Counted from the stretch's first letter, positions 16,689 to 25,158 are shown. The stretch: DNA of 64,000 nucleotides from Alphaproteobacteria bacterium (GCA_020443295.1 JAGRIJ010000049.1:1-64000); one strand, 5' to 3'. Notes: a model not told the origin generated them from the sequence alone. Translations and numbers: made by a program.

Positions 16689-17738
16689 CTAAGCCTTAAA
16701 ACGTCCCGGCGACAGCTTCGCCTTCAAATCCTCCGAAAAATCATAATCCGCCTGATCCGACAGCAACCCCGCAAGGTACTGCGCCGCCCGTAGCGAACTC
16801 AAAATCCCGTGCGACCCGTGCGCGGTGGAGACATAAATCTTCCGCCCCCCATCCAACATATCGTTCAGCGCCCCCACAACCGGGAAATGGTCCGGCGCAG
16901 TCGTACGCACCGCCGCCCGCTGCCCCTCGACCGTGTGCAGCCCCCGGAACGCGTGCACATGGGCATGCAACCGCATGATATTGTCCAGATCGTCCTGCCC
17001 GATAATCTCGCTGTGATCCAGCCAGCGCTGAAACGTCGACCCCACGCAATGAATCCCCTCGACCACCGGCGTCACATAGCCCCCGTAACCGATCGTGCAG
17101 CGCAGCTTGAGCGTCTCCGCGCTATGCTCGATATAGGTCACCTGCCCCCGCACGGCGCGCAGCGGCAGATGCGCGGCCTCCGGGAAATGCGCCAGCCCCA
17201 TCCCCCCGGCCAGAACAATCGCATCCGCCTGAATATCCGAAAGGTTTTCAACGGGATGATTCAGATGCACCTCCACCCCCCGCGCATAGGCCTCACACAG
17301 CAGGCGCGGCGATACCGTCCCCGACCCCGAAAGGTAAAGCGCGTCATATTCAATCGTAATCCCGGCAATCTCCGACGCTTCGGCGGCCTTCACCATCCGC
17401 ATCGCATCCGCGCCCCAGCCCCAGTTTTGAACGGTCTGCGGAAAACGCTTCGCCTTCTTCTCATCATTGACCAAATGCAAAGCCCCGCAAGGGTTCCACG
17501 CGATCCCCTCCAGCCGTTCAAAAACCTCCAGCGCCGCAAAAAACGCACCGGAATAAAATTCCTCCTCCGGCCCCTTCTCGGCAGTAAAACGCGGATTGTA
17601 AAGCCCGACGCGGTTCCCCGACGCACCGGGGCCAAGACTCGCCCCCGCCTCGTAAATCACCGGCTCCAAACCGTGCTTTTTGAAAATATAGGCGCACGCT
17701 GTGCCTGCCAGCCCCCCGCCAAGGATCGCGATTTTCAT
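16689..17738 (-). CDS. FAD-dependent cmnm5U34 oxidoreductase (MnmC C-terminal half, separate gene)
   Basis: The 349-residue protein has a dinucleotide-binding start (IAILGGGLAGTACAYIF) and FAD signatures (LGPGASGNRVGLYNPRF; GQDDLDNIMRL; THGSHGILSSL), closest to the DAAO-type domain at the C-terminus of MnmC. That domain oxidatively removes the carboxymethyl group from cmnm5(s2)U at the tRNA wobble base, so the partner methyltransferase can make mnm5U. Its start overlaps the partner's stop by four bases (ATGA), showing coupled translation. In E. coli the two halves form one protein. Confidence 0.85.
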   Translation of the reverse strand: MKIAILGGGLAGTACAYIFKKHGLEPVIYEAGASLGPGASGNRVGLYNPRFTAEKGPEEEFYSGAFFAALEVFERLEGIAWNPCGALHLVNDEKKAKRFPQTVQNWGWGADAMRMVKAAEASEIAGITIEYDALYLSGSGTVSPRLLCEAYARGVEVHLNHPVENLSDIQADAIVLAGGMGLAHFPEAAHLPLRAVRGQVTYIEHSAETLKLRCTIGYGGYVTPVVEGIHCVGSTFQRWLDHSEIIGQDDLDNIMRLHAHVHAFRGLHTVEGQRAAVRTTAPDHFPVVGALNDMLDGGRKIYVSTAHGSHGILSSLRAAQYLAGLLSDQADYDFSEDLKAKLSPGRFKA

Positions 17739-18427
17739 GATGCAACGCCCCCTGTGAAAACGCCGCTCAGCATATCACGTTTTCGCCCAAAGCCCTGCAC
17801 CTTGTGGACCTCGAACCCCGCCGCCTGCAACCCGCGCCGCACTTCGCCCGCCGCTGTAAACGTCGCAAAGCTTGTCCCGGCATGACTGAGCCGCGCCATC
17901 TGCGCGAAAACATCCGCCGTCCACATCTCCGGATTGCTCGCCGGCTTGAACCCGTCCAGAAACCACGCATCCACACGCGCCTCGATCTTCGGCAGAACCT
18001 CCGCCACATCCCCGATATAAAGCGTCAGACGCACATCCTCCGCCGCATCAATCACATGCATCCCCGTCTTCGGCACGGGATATAAATCGCAAAAGCGCAT
18101 CAACAAATCACCAAATTCATCCTGCCAGCCGGATAAAACATCTTTTATAAAACCGCTATTTACCGGATATTTCTCAACCGAGATAAATTCGAGCCGTCGC
18201 GGATTATTTTGCACACGCAGACGGCTCCATAACTCCCACGCGGCCAGAAAATTCAGCCCCGTCCCGAACCCCGTCTCTGCGATCGTAAAAGTCTCCCGGA
18301 AATCGCGATCCTCCCACCGCGCCGTCAACGAATTCCCCTCCAGAAAAACGTGCAGCGTCTCCGCCAGCCCGTCTTCGGCGGAAAAATATACATCGTCAAA
18401 ACGCTCTGACCTTGGCACACTTTTCAT
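17735..18427 (-). CDS. tRNA nm5U34 methyltransferase (MnmD type, N-terminal half of MnmC)
   Basis: The 230-residue protein opens with RFDDVYFSAEDGLAETLHVFL and contains FTIAETGFGTGLNFLAAWEL, the S-adenosylmethionine-binding loop, and AWFLDGFKPASNPEMW, the typical MnmD/MnmC catalytic segment. It methylates nm5U at tRNA position 34. A longer start at 18469 would overlap the upstream gene, but the ATG at 18427 follows GGACAGG and begins at the conserved region. It is coupled to the oxidoreductase by an ATGA overlap, so the pair probably acts as a split MnmC. Confidence 0.87.
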   Translation of the reverse strand: MKSVPRSERFDDVYFSAEDGLAETLHVFLEGNSLTARWEDRDFRETFTIAETGFGTGLNFLAAWELWSRLRVQNNPRRLEFISVEKYPVNSGFIKDVLSGWQDEFGDLLMRFCDLYPVPKTGMHVIDAAEDVRLTLYIGDVAEVLPKIEARVDAWFLDGFKPASNPEMWTADVFAQMARLSHAGTSFATFTAAGEVRRGLQAAGFEVHKVQGFGRKRDMLSGVFTGGVAS

Positions 18428-18440
18428 CAGCAACCCTGTC

Positions 18441-19184
18441 CTACAAAAGCCCTTTAGTTTTTTTCCCATAGCGTAATAAACACCTCTTGCGCGTCCACAG
18501 TCCTAAAGCTTTTAAAACACGCACAGAAACACAATCCTCCAAATCACAATCTGACCTGTAATAGCAATCCCAATAACTAATAACGCGCTGCTCCAAAAGA
18601 TCGCGGAAAGCTTCATTTTCACTCATAAACTTCTGTACACTTTCGACGTTGATCTGTCCTATGTTCTGAAAAATAACCTCATTGATTTCACTAACATACT
18701 CCCCGACAAGTGCAAGAACATAAGGCAAAACCCACTCATCCTTGGCACCCATCAATTGCCGCAAATATTTCTGGCGAACAAACCCATCATAATTGCGCGT
18801 ATAGATACAGCAAAGAATAGCTCTCTGCCGTTCGTTCAGAGAAAGTAAGTCGCCGTCGTCAAGATCGGGGAAATACAAACGGTAAGGAACCCTTACGTCC
18901 TCCCCGTTCACTCTGAAAGGCGAAGCGCTCACATTATAGCCATCCTGTTTAGGCAAATATGCAAATACGCTTTCAGGATACAAAGCGTCCCAAGCATTAA
19001 GTAATTCCTGAACCTGATACCCACCCCGAACAACAACAGGCGAGGCTTGGTAAGCATCATCAGAACGTATTTGCCGCAACCAGACGTCCAGCACATCTTC
19101 GCGCAGATCTTGAGGAAACGCACAGACCAACTTGGCCAAAGTGCTGCGTGTGCTGTCTGCAAGTTTAATAGAAAAATCTTTCAT
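18441..19184 (-). CDS. Hypothetical protein (247 aa), soluble
   Basis: I do not recognise the family. The protein is acidic and helical, without a signal peptide or membrane segment, and contains two short Cys clusters (AILCCIYTRN and YYRSDCDLEDCV). Its coding GC is visibly lower than that of the flanking mnmD and M3 genes. I chose the ATG at 19184 because GGAG sits six bases upstream, within the first codons of the longer reading that starts at 19196. It shares a strand with mnmD, and its end overlaps any longer form of mnmD, so it may be co-transcribed. Confidence 0.6.
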   Translation of the reverse strand: MKDFSIKLADSTRSTLAKLVCAFPQDLREDVLDVWLRQIRSDDAYQASPVVVRGGYQVQELLNAWDALYPESVFAYLPKQDGYNVSASPFRVNGEDVRVPYRLYFPDLDDGDLLSLNERQRAILCCIYTRNYDGFVRQKYLRQLMGAKDEWVLPYVLALVGEYVSEINEVIFQNIGQINVESVQKFMSENEAFRDLLEQRVISYWDCYYRSDCDLEDCVSVRVLKALGLWTRKRCLLRYGKKTKGLL

Positions 19185-19345
19185 GTTTTTCTCCATTACA
19201 TTACAACGGGAAAAGCGCTAAACTCAGCCAACGCCTTCCTTTTCCCGTGTACGGAGAAAAGGAGCGAAAGTAACAAAAATGCCTTGGCTTTGTCAAAAAT
19301 TATCGTATCAATCCTTTATCAGCGTTTCTTAACAGGGGTTTCCCG

Positions 19346-21403
19346 ATGTCGAATAATCCTCTTCTAGAAAAATCCGCCCTCCCCAATCAGGCCCCGCCCT
19401 TCGACCGGATCAAGACGGAACATTACCTCCCCGGCCTGAAGGCGGGAATAGAGGAGGCGCGCACGAACATCGAGAAAATAAAGAAAAACAAGGCCGAGCC
19501 GGATTTCGAAAACACGCTGGTCGCCCTCGAAACCGCCTCCGAAACGATAGATCAGGTCACCGCCGCCTTCTATAACCAACTCTCCGCGACCGGCGGAGAC
19601 GAACTGCACGCGCTGGCCGCCGAAATAGGGCCGTTGGGCGCGAAATTCTCCAACGACGTGATCTTGGACGCCAAGCTCTTCAAGCGCGTCGATGAGGTCT
19701 ATGAAAAGCGCGAAAGCCTCAACCTCACCCCCGAGCAGAAGACCCTGCTGGAGGAAACATGGAAGGGCTTCGTGCGCGGCGGCGCCAAGCTCAGCAAAAA
19801 GAAAAAGGAGCGCCTTCGCGAAATATCCGAACGCCTCTCCACCCTCACCCCCGCCTTCATGCAGAATACGGTCAAGGCGACGGAAGCGTTCGAACTCCTC
19901 ATCGACGACGAAAAGGACCTCTCCGGCCTCCCCGACAGCGCCATCGAAAGCGCCGCCCACGCCGCCGAGGAAAAGGGCTGCGCGGGCAAGTGGCTCTTCA
20001 CGCTCGATTACCCCAGCTTCGGCCCCTTCCTGCAATACGCCGACAACCGCGAATTGCGCGAGAAAATCTGGCGCGCCAACGCGTCCAAGGCATGGAAAGA
20101 TCAATATGACAACTCCGCCATCATCCTCGAAATCGTCAGGCTGAAACGCGAACGCGCGAAACTTCTGGGCTACAAGACCCACGCGCACTACGTTCTCGAA
20201 GAACGCATGGCCAAATCCCCCGACGAAGTCCTCGCCTTCCTGAAAAAGCTCAAGAAGGTCTACAAACCCGCCGCGAAAAAGGACCTCGCCAAGCTCAAGA
20301 AATACGCCGCCAAGGAACACGGGCTGGCAGAACTCATGCCGTGGGATGTCGGCTACTACTCCGAAAAGCTCCGCAAGAAACTCTTCGACTTCACCTCCGA
20401 GGATTTCCGCCCCTACTACTCGCTCGAAAAGGTGCTCACCGGCTGCTTCGATCATTTCAGCAAGCTCTTCGGCATCAAATTCGTGAAGACCGAAGGCAAA
20501 TACCCGCTCTGGCACAAGGACGCGCAGGTCTTCGACGTAGTCAACAGCGCAGACGGCGCCTTCGTGGGCACCTTCTTTGCCGATTTCCACCCCCGCACCG
20601 GGAAAAATCAGGGCGCATGGATGACCACCTATAGAAATCAGGGCCTCTGGAGAGGCAAGGTCGAACGCCCCGTGGTGGCCATCGTCTGCAACTTCACCAA
20701 ACCGACGAAGGATAAACCCTCCCTCCTCACACATGGCGAGGTCACAACGCTTTACCACGAAATGGGCCACGCCATCCACGGCCTGCTCTCGAACGTCACA
20801 TACCGCGCGCTGGCCGGAACCAACGTGCGCTGGGACTTTGTGGAACTGCCCTCCCAGTTGCAGGAAAACTGGTGCTACGAAAAATCCGTGCTGGATACGT
20901 TTGCCGAACATTACCAGACGGGCGAAAAAATCCCCGCCAGGCTGGTGGAGAAACTGAACAAGGCCCAGAATTTCATGGTCGGCTGGGGCGGTTTAAGGCA
21001 AATGAGCCTCGCCCAGCTGGACATGGCCTGGCACACCAAAAACCCGGAGAAAATTACGGACGTGGCGGAATTCGAAGACGCCGCGATCAAGGATTGCGCC
21101 CTCTTCCCGCGCCTCGCCGGGCCGGTCTCCACCTCCTTCGGCCACATCTTCGCCGGGGGATATTCGGCGGGGTATTACAGCTATAAATGGGCCGAAGTGC
21201 TGGATGCCGACACGTTCGAACTATTCAAGGAAAAGGGATTGTATGACACCGCCAGCGCACAAGCCTACCGCAAGCTTCTGGCCAGCGGCGGCTCCGAAGA
21301 TCCGGCGGTGCTCTATCGCAATTTCCGTGGCCGCGACGCCGACCCCGACGCCCTGCTCCGCCGCGAAGGCCTCCTAAAGGCGGAGAAAAAGAAAGCGGCT
21401 TAG
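19346..21403 (+). CDS. M3-family zinc oligopeptidase (Dcp/OpdA type)
   Basis: The 685-residue enzyme carries YHEMGHAIHGLLS at about residues 470-482: zinc ligands His471 and His475 with catalytic Glu472. The downstream third-ligand helix and the substrate-binding FAGGYSAGYYSYKWAE near the C-terminus complete the M3 fold. Such enzymes cleave short peptides, as peptidyl-dipeptidase Dcp or oligopeptidase A. Length matches the family's 680-690 residues. No signal peptide is visible, so it is probably cytoplasmic. The sequence does not separate Dcp from OpdA. Confidence 0.94.
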   Translation: MSNNPLLEKSALPNQAPPFDRIKTEHYLPGLKAGIEEARTNIEKIKKNKAEPDFENTLVALETASETIDQVTAAFYNQLSATGGDELHALAAEIGPLGAKFSNDVILDAKLFKRVDEVYEKRESLNLTPEQKTLLEETWKGFVRGGAKLSKKKKERLREISERLSTLTPAFMQNTVKATEAFELLIDDEKDLSGLPDSAIESAAHAAEEKGCAGKWLFTLDYPSFGPFLQYADNRELREKIWRANASKAWKDQYDNSAIILEIVRLKRERAKLLGYKTHAHYVLEERMAKSPDEVLAFLKKLKKVYKPAAKKDLAKLKKYAAKEHGLAELMPWDVGYYSEKLRKKLFDFTSEDFRPYYSLEKVLTGCFDHFSKLFGIKFVKTEGKYPLWHKDAQVFDVVNSADGAFVGTFFADFHPRTGKNQGAWMTTYRNQGLWRGKVERPVVAIVCNFTKPTKDKPSLLTHGEVTTLYHEMGHAIHGLLSNVTYRALAGTNVRWDFVELPSQLQENWCYEKSVLDTFAEHYQTGEKIPARLVEKLNKAQNFMVGWGGLRQMSLAQLDMAWHTKNPEKITDVAEFEDAAIKDCALFPRLAGPVSTSFGHIFAGGYSAGYYSYKWAEVLDADTFELFKEKGLYDTASAQAYRKLLASGGSEDPAVLYRNFRGRDADPDALLRREGLLKAEKKKAA

Positions 21404-21405
21404 AT

Positions 21406-22092
21406 ATGAGAAACGCGATAAAACTGATATCGCTTCTTTTGTGCTGCGTGAGCCTGTCGGGTTGTGTTGGCTGCCCTGTGCCACAAACAAGTTATAGAAC
21501 CACCCCTTCAATCGCCCTTAAAAATAACCGGATTAAATTTTCCGGTTATAAAATTACCGACGACATTCGGGGAGCAACACCCACAGAAGAAAAAGTAATA
21601 TTTGAAACCCTGTACATCACTCATCTTGCCGTGACCGACTGGGATAGTCACACCCAAAACCCGTTTACATGGCAACCGCTTTGGGAACTAACCAGCAAGG
21701 CCTACCGCGACCCGGATGCGTTACAAGGGCTAAGGTTAGAAAGAGGTAAAAAGAAAAGTGACGTAGTATACATCAAACTCCCAGAAGAAATTACCTACGG
21801 AGAGCCAATAAAAGGAATGGATGTTGTTGCGCCGCCTATGAATCTGCGTGAGAACGTCAGGTACAGGCTGAACATGGTTATATATGGCGAAAAAGAGGGC
21901 GAGATTTTTTATGTAAGGGGCCATAAAAATTTCATACTAAGGAACGAAAACGGCGTTTTGGCAATCGAAGAACCCTCAGACTTGGATTACTACAATCATA
22001 TGATGGAACAACAAAAGGCTCTACCCTCATGCTCCGTGCCTGAAAAATCGGAAAGTTGCGGAAAATGCGCTGTTCAAAAACCACAAAAATAA
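21406..22092 (+). CDS. Lipoprotein of unknown function
   Basis: This 228-residue protein has a lipoprotein leader with LSGC near residue 20 and a beta-rich mature region. It begins two bases after the oligopeptidase stop, so it probably shares that transcript. It contains no motif I recognise. The last part carries two Cys-containing segments (PSCSVPEKSESCGKC). Codon use is more AT-rich than in the peptidase gene, which suggests a different origin. Confidence 0.68.
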   Translation: MRNAIKLISLLLCCVSLSGCVGCPVPQTSYRTTPSIALKNNRIKFSGYKITDDIRGATPTEEKVIFETLYITHLAVTDWDSHTQNPFTWQPLWELTSKAYRDPDALQGLRLERGKKKSDVVYIKLPEEITYGEPIKGMDVVAPPMNLRENVRYRLNMVIYGEKEGEIFYVRGHKNFILRNENGVLAIEEPSDLDYYNHMMEQQKALPSCSVPEKSESCGKCAVQKPQK

Positions 22093-22349
22093 TTTCGGTT
22101 CTATTGTTTCTCTTCTTCTGTGCCGCCAGCTTTATCGGCGGCGCAATTTTCGGCAAGAAATACGGTTATCAAAACGCCTATAAGCAGGGCTATCTGTCTG
22201 GAAAAATGGATATATTTAATGCCGTTACAAGGGCCACGGGCTATAAAATATCGGAAGCAGAAGACTGCGAACCCATAACCAGCTTCAAGGCAGATGCGAT
22301 TTCTGTTTGCACGATCAATGGTGTGAAGACAATCGCAAAAACGGATTAA
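22065..22349 (+). CDS. Small membrane-anchored protein of unknown function
   Basis: This 94-residue protein has one membrane segment near its start (IISVLLFLFFCAASFIGGAIF), followed by GKKYGYQNAYKQGYLSGK. It begins within the preceding lipoprotein gene; I use the ATG at 22065 with GGAAAG upstream instead of the TTG at 22056. It shares the AT-rich character of its neighbours. The function is unknown. The two cysteines near the C-terminus could form a disulfide if the protein faces the periplasm. Confidence 0.5.
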   Translation: MRCSKTTKIISVLLFLFFCAASFIGGAIFGKKYGYQNAYKQGYLSGKMDIFNAVTRATGYKISEAEDCEPITSFKADAISVCTINGVKTIAKTD

Positions 22350-22360
22350 GCGAAAACGAT

Positions 22361-22624
22361 ATGCCCAATAAACTCAAATCCCGCATTCAACCCGGCGACA
22401 TCTACGAGGATTGCGCTTATCACCCTTGCTTGTGTTTTGGAGTTGATTACGAAGAAGATGACATAGCGGTATGGGGCATTTCTCTAATCGACGGCTCCTA
22501 TCCGCGCTCTTGTAGCTTAAACCACTGCGGCGTAGAAAAAATGACGATGGAACAAGCTTGGAAACGCAAACTCGAATTTGCGGAAGGACGTTTCAAACCA
22601 CCTCCCGAAGATGGCGACAAATAA
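22361..22624 (+). CDS. Small Cys-containing protein of unknown function
   Basis: The 87-residue protein begins MPNKLKSRIQPGDIYEDC and contains a CxC pair (CLC) and further cysteines (RSCSLNHCG). GDIYED, AVWGISLIDGSYPRSCS and MTMEQAWKRKLEF read like a small conserved domain. I chose the ATG at 22361 over a longer frame whose first 18 residues overlap the previous gene. Its neighbours are two further orphan proteins, and all three could be a small accessory unit. The function is unknown. Confidence 0.5.
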   Translation: MPNKLKSRIQPGDIYEDCAYHPCLCFGVDYEEDDIAVWGISLIDGSYPRSCSLNHCGVEKMTMEQAWKRKLEFAEGRFKPPPEDGDK

Positions 22625-22668
22625 TCTTTGACCATATCTATCAACAAGGAAGGATGAAGGAATACCCT

Positions 22669-23409
22669 TTACTTCCTCTCAGCATGTGCCACATCTGCGC
22701 TGTCGCCACATGACTCAACGAAGCTTAAGTCATATTTATTATTTTCTAGATTTGGAACAAGACAGCGGCAAGATGTTAACGCCCCAACGCCCGGTTGCCC
22801 CAATTGAATACAAGGGTGGCTAATTTCATCAATCCAAAAGAGATTTTGACCGGTAGAATCAAAATCAAAGACATATTTTTTGTTGTCGTCTTCCACTAAA
22901 AATATGGGCTCATCAAAGTCCCAACCGATAAAAAACCAGACAACCACCATATCTTCGCGGGAAAGCTTTCTTATTTTGAAGTTTTTGCCGATTTTTATAT
23001 GTTCACTAAGAAGTTCCGCTAAAAGCTTACGCTGTTTTGTGGCACTGGCTGCATAATTCTGGCTAACAATTGTTAGGCCTGACAGAGGAGTGTTCAATTT
23101 TATGCAAGTCAATATTTTCAGGATTTCCTTAGGGACATTACTCATCAGTTTGCTAGATAAAAACGTACCTACATACGAAAGGGTTTCCATCTCAGGCGGC
23201 AACAGACTTTGAAAGCTTACGGAATCCCCCTCTAACGCTTTTCTCAGTTTTTCTTCGGCTTTAATGTTAATTTCATCAGAAGCTTCTTTGTATACGATAC
23301 CTTCTGGTACATTCATCTTTTCGTTAGCAAAACCATGTGAACTATCGAAAAGCACGACTAGTAGAAGAAAAAAACAGAATATAATTTGATAAATATTAAA
23401 AGGGCGCAT
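22669..23409 (-). CDS. Secreted or membrane-anchored hypothetical protein (246 aa)
   Basis: An N-terminal hydrophobic stretch (YQIIFCFFLLLVVLFDSSHGF, ending about residue 27) is a probable signal peptide. The mature protein has no motif I recognise and ends in a Cys-containing segment. The ATG at 23409 is preceded by AGAAGAG. Base composition is AT-rich, like the adjacent small genes. Upstream on the minus strand is an AT-rich promoter-like region. Function is unknown. Confidence 0.6.
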   Translation of the reverse strand: MRPFNIYQIIFCFFLLLVVLFDSSHGFANEKMNVPEGIVYKEASDEINIKAEEKLRKALEGDSVSFQSLLPPEMETLSYVGTFLSSKLMSNVPKEILKILTCIKLNTPLSGLTIVSQNYAASATKQRKLLAELLSEHIKIGKNFKIRKLSREDMVVVWFFIGWDFDEPIFLVEDDNKKYVFDFDSTGQNLFWIDEISHPCIQLGQPGVGALTSCRCLVPNLENNKYDLSFVESCGDSADVAHAERK

Positions 23410-23513
23410 CAACTCTTCTCTGATTATGATCGCGTCACTTTAACATATCACGAGAGAAAAAATCTAAACGGCATTTTTGCCTCCCATCGCCAAACGCGCT
23501 ATACTCACCCCAT

Positions 23514-23535
23514 AAAGGGCGCGGTGCGCCTTTTT
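23514..23535 (+). terminator. Strong hairpin with T tract in an intergenic region
   Basis: GGCGC (23518-23522) pairs with GCGCC (23526-23530) around a three-base loop, flanked by AAAG and TTTTT that extend the stem. It resembles a Rho-independent terminator on the plus strand, but no annotated plus-strand gene ends close before it. A short untranslated transcript is possible. Confidence 0.5.
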
Positions 23536-23574
23536 GCTTTTGAGGGAAAAGGGCCGCGCAGGCCAAAGCCCGGT

Positions 23575-23674
23575 GACTAAGTCCGCAACGCACCCCCGTA
23601 AGGAAAAACAACATCTTACACGCCCGCAACCGGACTAACAGGACTTAGTCCACTTAACCGCAACTTAGTCCACT
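23575..23674. repeat. Clustered copies of a GGACTTAGTCC-type element
   Basis: ACTTAGTCCACT occurs exactly twice (23643-23654 and 23663-23674), with a 20-base period. GACTAAGTCC at 23575-23584 is the exact reverse complement of 23641-23650, and GGACTAA occurs at 23632. The cluster sits downstream of the minus-strand secreted protein gene and could form a hairpin or be a protein-binding repeat. Confidence 0.55.
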
Positions 23675-23684
23675 CGCGCCCGCA

Positions 23685-24167
23685 TTAATCGCTCAGCTTC
23701 ACATCCTTGATCAAAACTGCGCCCTTGCCGTTCACCTGCAAATTCAGCGTCACGCGGTCGGGTACCTGCCCTTTCTGCAGCACGAACGGGATCGAAACCG
23801 CCGTCCAGTCCGCATCCCCGGTCACCTGCTGGTCCAGCCCGCGCGAGAAATAGGAGCCCTTGTTCGCCCCGGAGAAATGCACCCACATCTCAAGGAACGC
23901 CGCGCCGTCCAGCCCCTCGGTCTTGAGCTTCGCGGAATATTTGAGCGTCGTCTCCTCCAGCTTTTTCTCCCGCACATCCACATCGGCCAGGTTGACCGCC
24001 GTGGGCGAGGCCGTATCGACGCGGATCGTCCCCGCCTCGGGCTGCGTGATCCGTGTGCCCACCGTCTCGGGGCTCAGCGCGGAACCGGAATACAACTCTT
24101 CGGCCATCGCGGGCGCGCTGAACAGCAAAACCGCGCTGCAGGCCAGAAGCATCAATCGTTTGGACAT
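23685..24167 (-). CDS. Secreted protein, possible carbohydrate-binding-like beta fold
   Basis: A 160-residue protein with a signal peptide ending at about AMAEE. The mature part is beta-rich (TLKYSAKLKTEGLDGAAFLE, MWVHFSGANKG, VTLNLQVNGKGAVLIKDVKL). The spacing of strands resembles carbohydrate-binding-like or lectin-like domains, but no family is certain. AAGGAG lies six bases before the ATG at 24167. The gene is divergent from the AHL-lactonase-like gene, and both may share the palindrome between them. Confidence 0.6.
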   Translation of the reverse strand: MSKRLMLLACSAVLLFSAPAMAEELYSGSALSPETVGTRITQPEAGTIRVDTASPTAVNLADVDVREKKLEETTLKYSAKLKTEGLDGAAFLEMWVHFSGANKGSYFSRGLDQQVTGDADWTAVSIPFVLQKGQVPDRVTLNLQVNGKGAVLIKDVKLSD

Positions 24168-24199
24168 GGGCATCTCCTTGTGTCAGATTAAGGCGCATT

Positions 24200-24214
24200 G
24201 TAAAGAGTCTTTAC
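24200..24214. promoter_or_regulatory. 15-bp perfect palindrome between divergent secreted-protein genes
   Basis: GTAAAGA-G-TCTTTAC is a perfect inverted repeat with a one-base centre. It lies between the starts of the secreted protein (minus) and the AHL-lactonase-like enzyme (plus). It is a good candidate for a dimeric regulator's operator that could control both. Confidence 0.5.
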
Positions 24215-24222
24215 GCGTATGC

Positions 24223-24260
24223 AAAGATCGACCGCGCAATAAAAGATCGACCGCGCAATA
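24223..24260. repeat. Exact tandem 19-bp repeat upstream of the lactonase-like gene
   Basis: AAAGATCGACCGCGCAATA is present twice without a gap, at 24223-24241 and 24242-24260. The second copy ends 19 bases before the ATG. A tandem operator or a slippage product would both give this pattern. It does not resemble the lux box at 26201. Confidence 0.75.
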
Positions 24261-24279
24261 TAAGAAAATAGGAACCGCC

Positions 24280-25158
24280 ATGAAAAAACTCTTCTCCGCC
24301 CTGCTGACCGCCCTCGCGCTCGCCGCCGTCGCTCCCTCCGCCCACGCGCAGGAGAAAAAAGACGCCAAACCCGCCCCGGAAATACGGCTCTATCACCTTG
24401 ATTGCGGCAACATCACGGTAACCGACCTGAACGTCTTTTCCGATACGGACGCCTATATCGGCAAGAGCAAGGATCTGGTGGCTTCCTGCTACCTCATCAA
24501 GCACGGCGAAGACTGGCTTCTCTGGGACACGGGCCTGCCCGCATCCACCCCCAGGCTTGCCGACGTCACCACGCGCCCCTTCATCCTCTCGCTGCAGGAA
24601 ACCATTCCCGAACAGCTCAAAAAACTCGACCTGAAGCCAGAGGATATTGATTACATCGGCATCTCGCACGGCCATTTCGACCACACAGGACAGGCAAACG
24701 CCTTCCCTAACGCCAGGCTCATCATCCAGCAGGCCGAATACGATTTCATGACCGGCCAGACTGAAACCGCCATGAACTATCACATGCCCGCAGAAGCGAT
24801 TGCGAACTATGTCGGCGAAGCCGCAAAGGAAAAGCGCATGCTGCTTTCCGGCGACACGAATATTTACGGAGACGGTACGCCCAAGCCCATATCGCTGCCC
24901 GGCCACACCCCCGGCCGTATGGCGCTGCTGGTAGTCCTGCCGAAAACCGGCCCCGTCGTTCTTTCAGGCGACCAGTGGCATTTCGAGGAGAACCGCAAGT
25001 GGAACGGCGTCCCGTCCTTTAACTACAACCGGGCGGATACGCTGGCTTCCTCGGACAAGCTGAACAAGCTCATCAAAAACCGCCACGCCCGGATCATTAT
25101 CCAGCACGACCCCCTGGACAACGCGAAGCTTCCCGCTCTGCCGGAATACCTTAATTGA
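24280..25158 (+). CDS. Exported AHL-lactonase-like metallo-beta-lactamase-fold hydrolase
   Basis: A 292-residue protein with a signal peptide (cleavage near SAHA-QE) and a di-metal metallo-beta-lactamase core. HGHFDH supplies His130, His132, Asp134 and His135; the remaining ligands fit at His209 (PGHTPG), Asp231 (SGDQWH) and His276 (IIIQHD). The 22- and 45-residue spacings are almost those of AiiA (22 and 44), a quorum-quenching lactonase that opens the homoserine-lactone ring. It lies beside luxI and luxR. Family and context support an AHL lactonase, but other lactones remain possible. The export signal would place it in the periplasm or outside. The start at 24280 is preferred to a frame extending to 23860 because it begins at the signal peptide. 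Confidence 0.82.
   Translation: MKKLFSALLTALALAAVAPSAHAQEKKDAKPAPEIRLYHLDCGNITVTDLNVFSDTDAYIGKSKDLVASCYLIKHGEDWLLWDTGLPASTPRLADVTTRPFILSLQETIPEQLKKLDLKPEDIDYIGISHGHFDHTGQANAFPNARLIIQQAEYDFMTGQTETAMNYHMPAEAIANYVGEAAKEKRMLLSGDTNIYGDGTPKPISLPGHTPGRMALLVVLPKTGPVVLSGDQWHFEENRKWNGVPSFNYNRADTLASSDKLNKLIKNRHARIIIQHDPLDNAKLPALPEYLN

Noticed and set aside
16809-17885. 358-codon plus-strand frame opposite the MnmC genes
   Set aside because: The translation is dominated by Arg, Pro and His without domains, while the opposite strand encodes recognised FAD and SAM enzymes.
19364-20911. 515-codon open frame on the minus strand
   Set aside because: It lies opposite the M3 oligopeptidase, whose HEMGH motif and full-length family match are clear. 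The minus translation is a low-complexity Phe/Glu/Gly mix, typical of an antisense frame of GC-rich coding DNA.
23860-24279. N-terminal extension of the lactonase-like protein
   Set aside because: It would overlap the divergent secreted-protein gene. A good signal peptide begins exactly at 24280.
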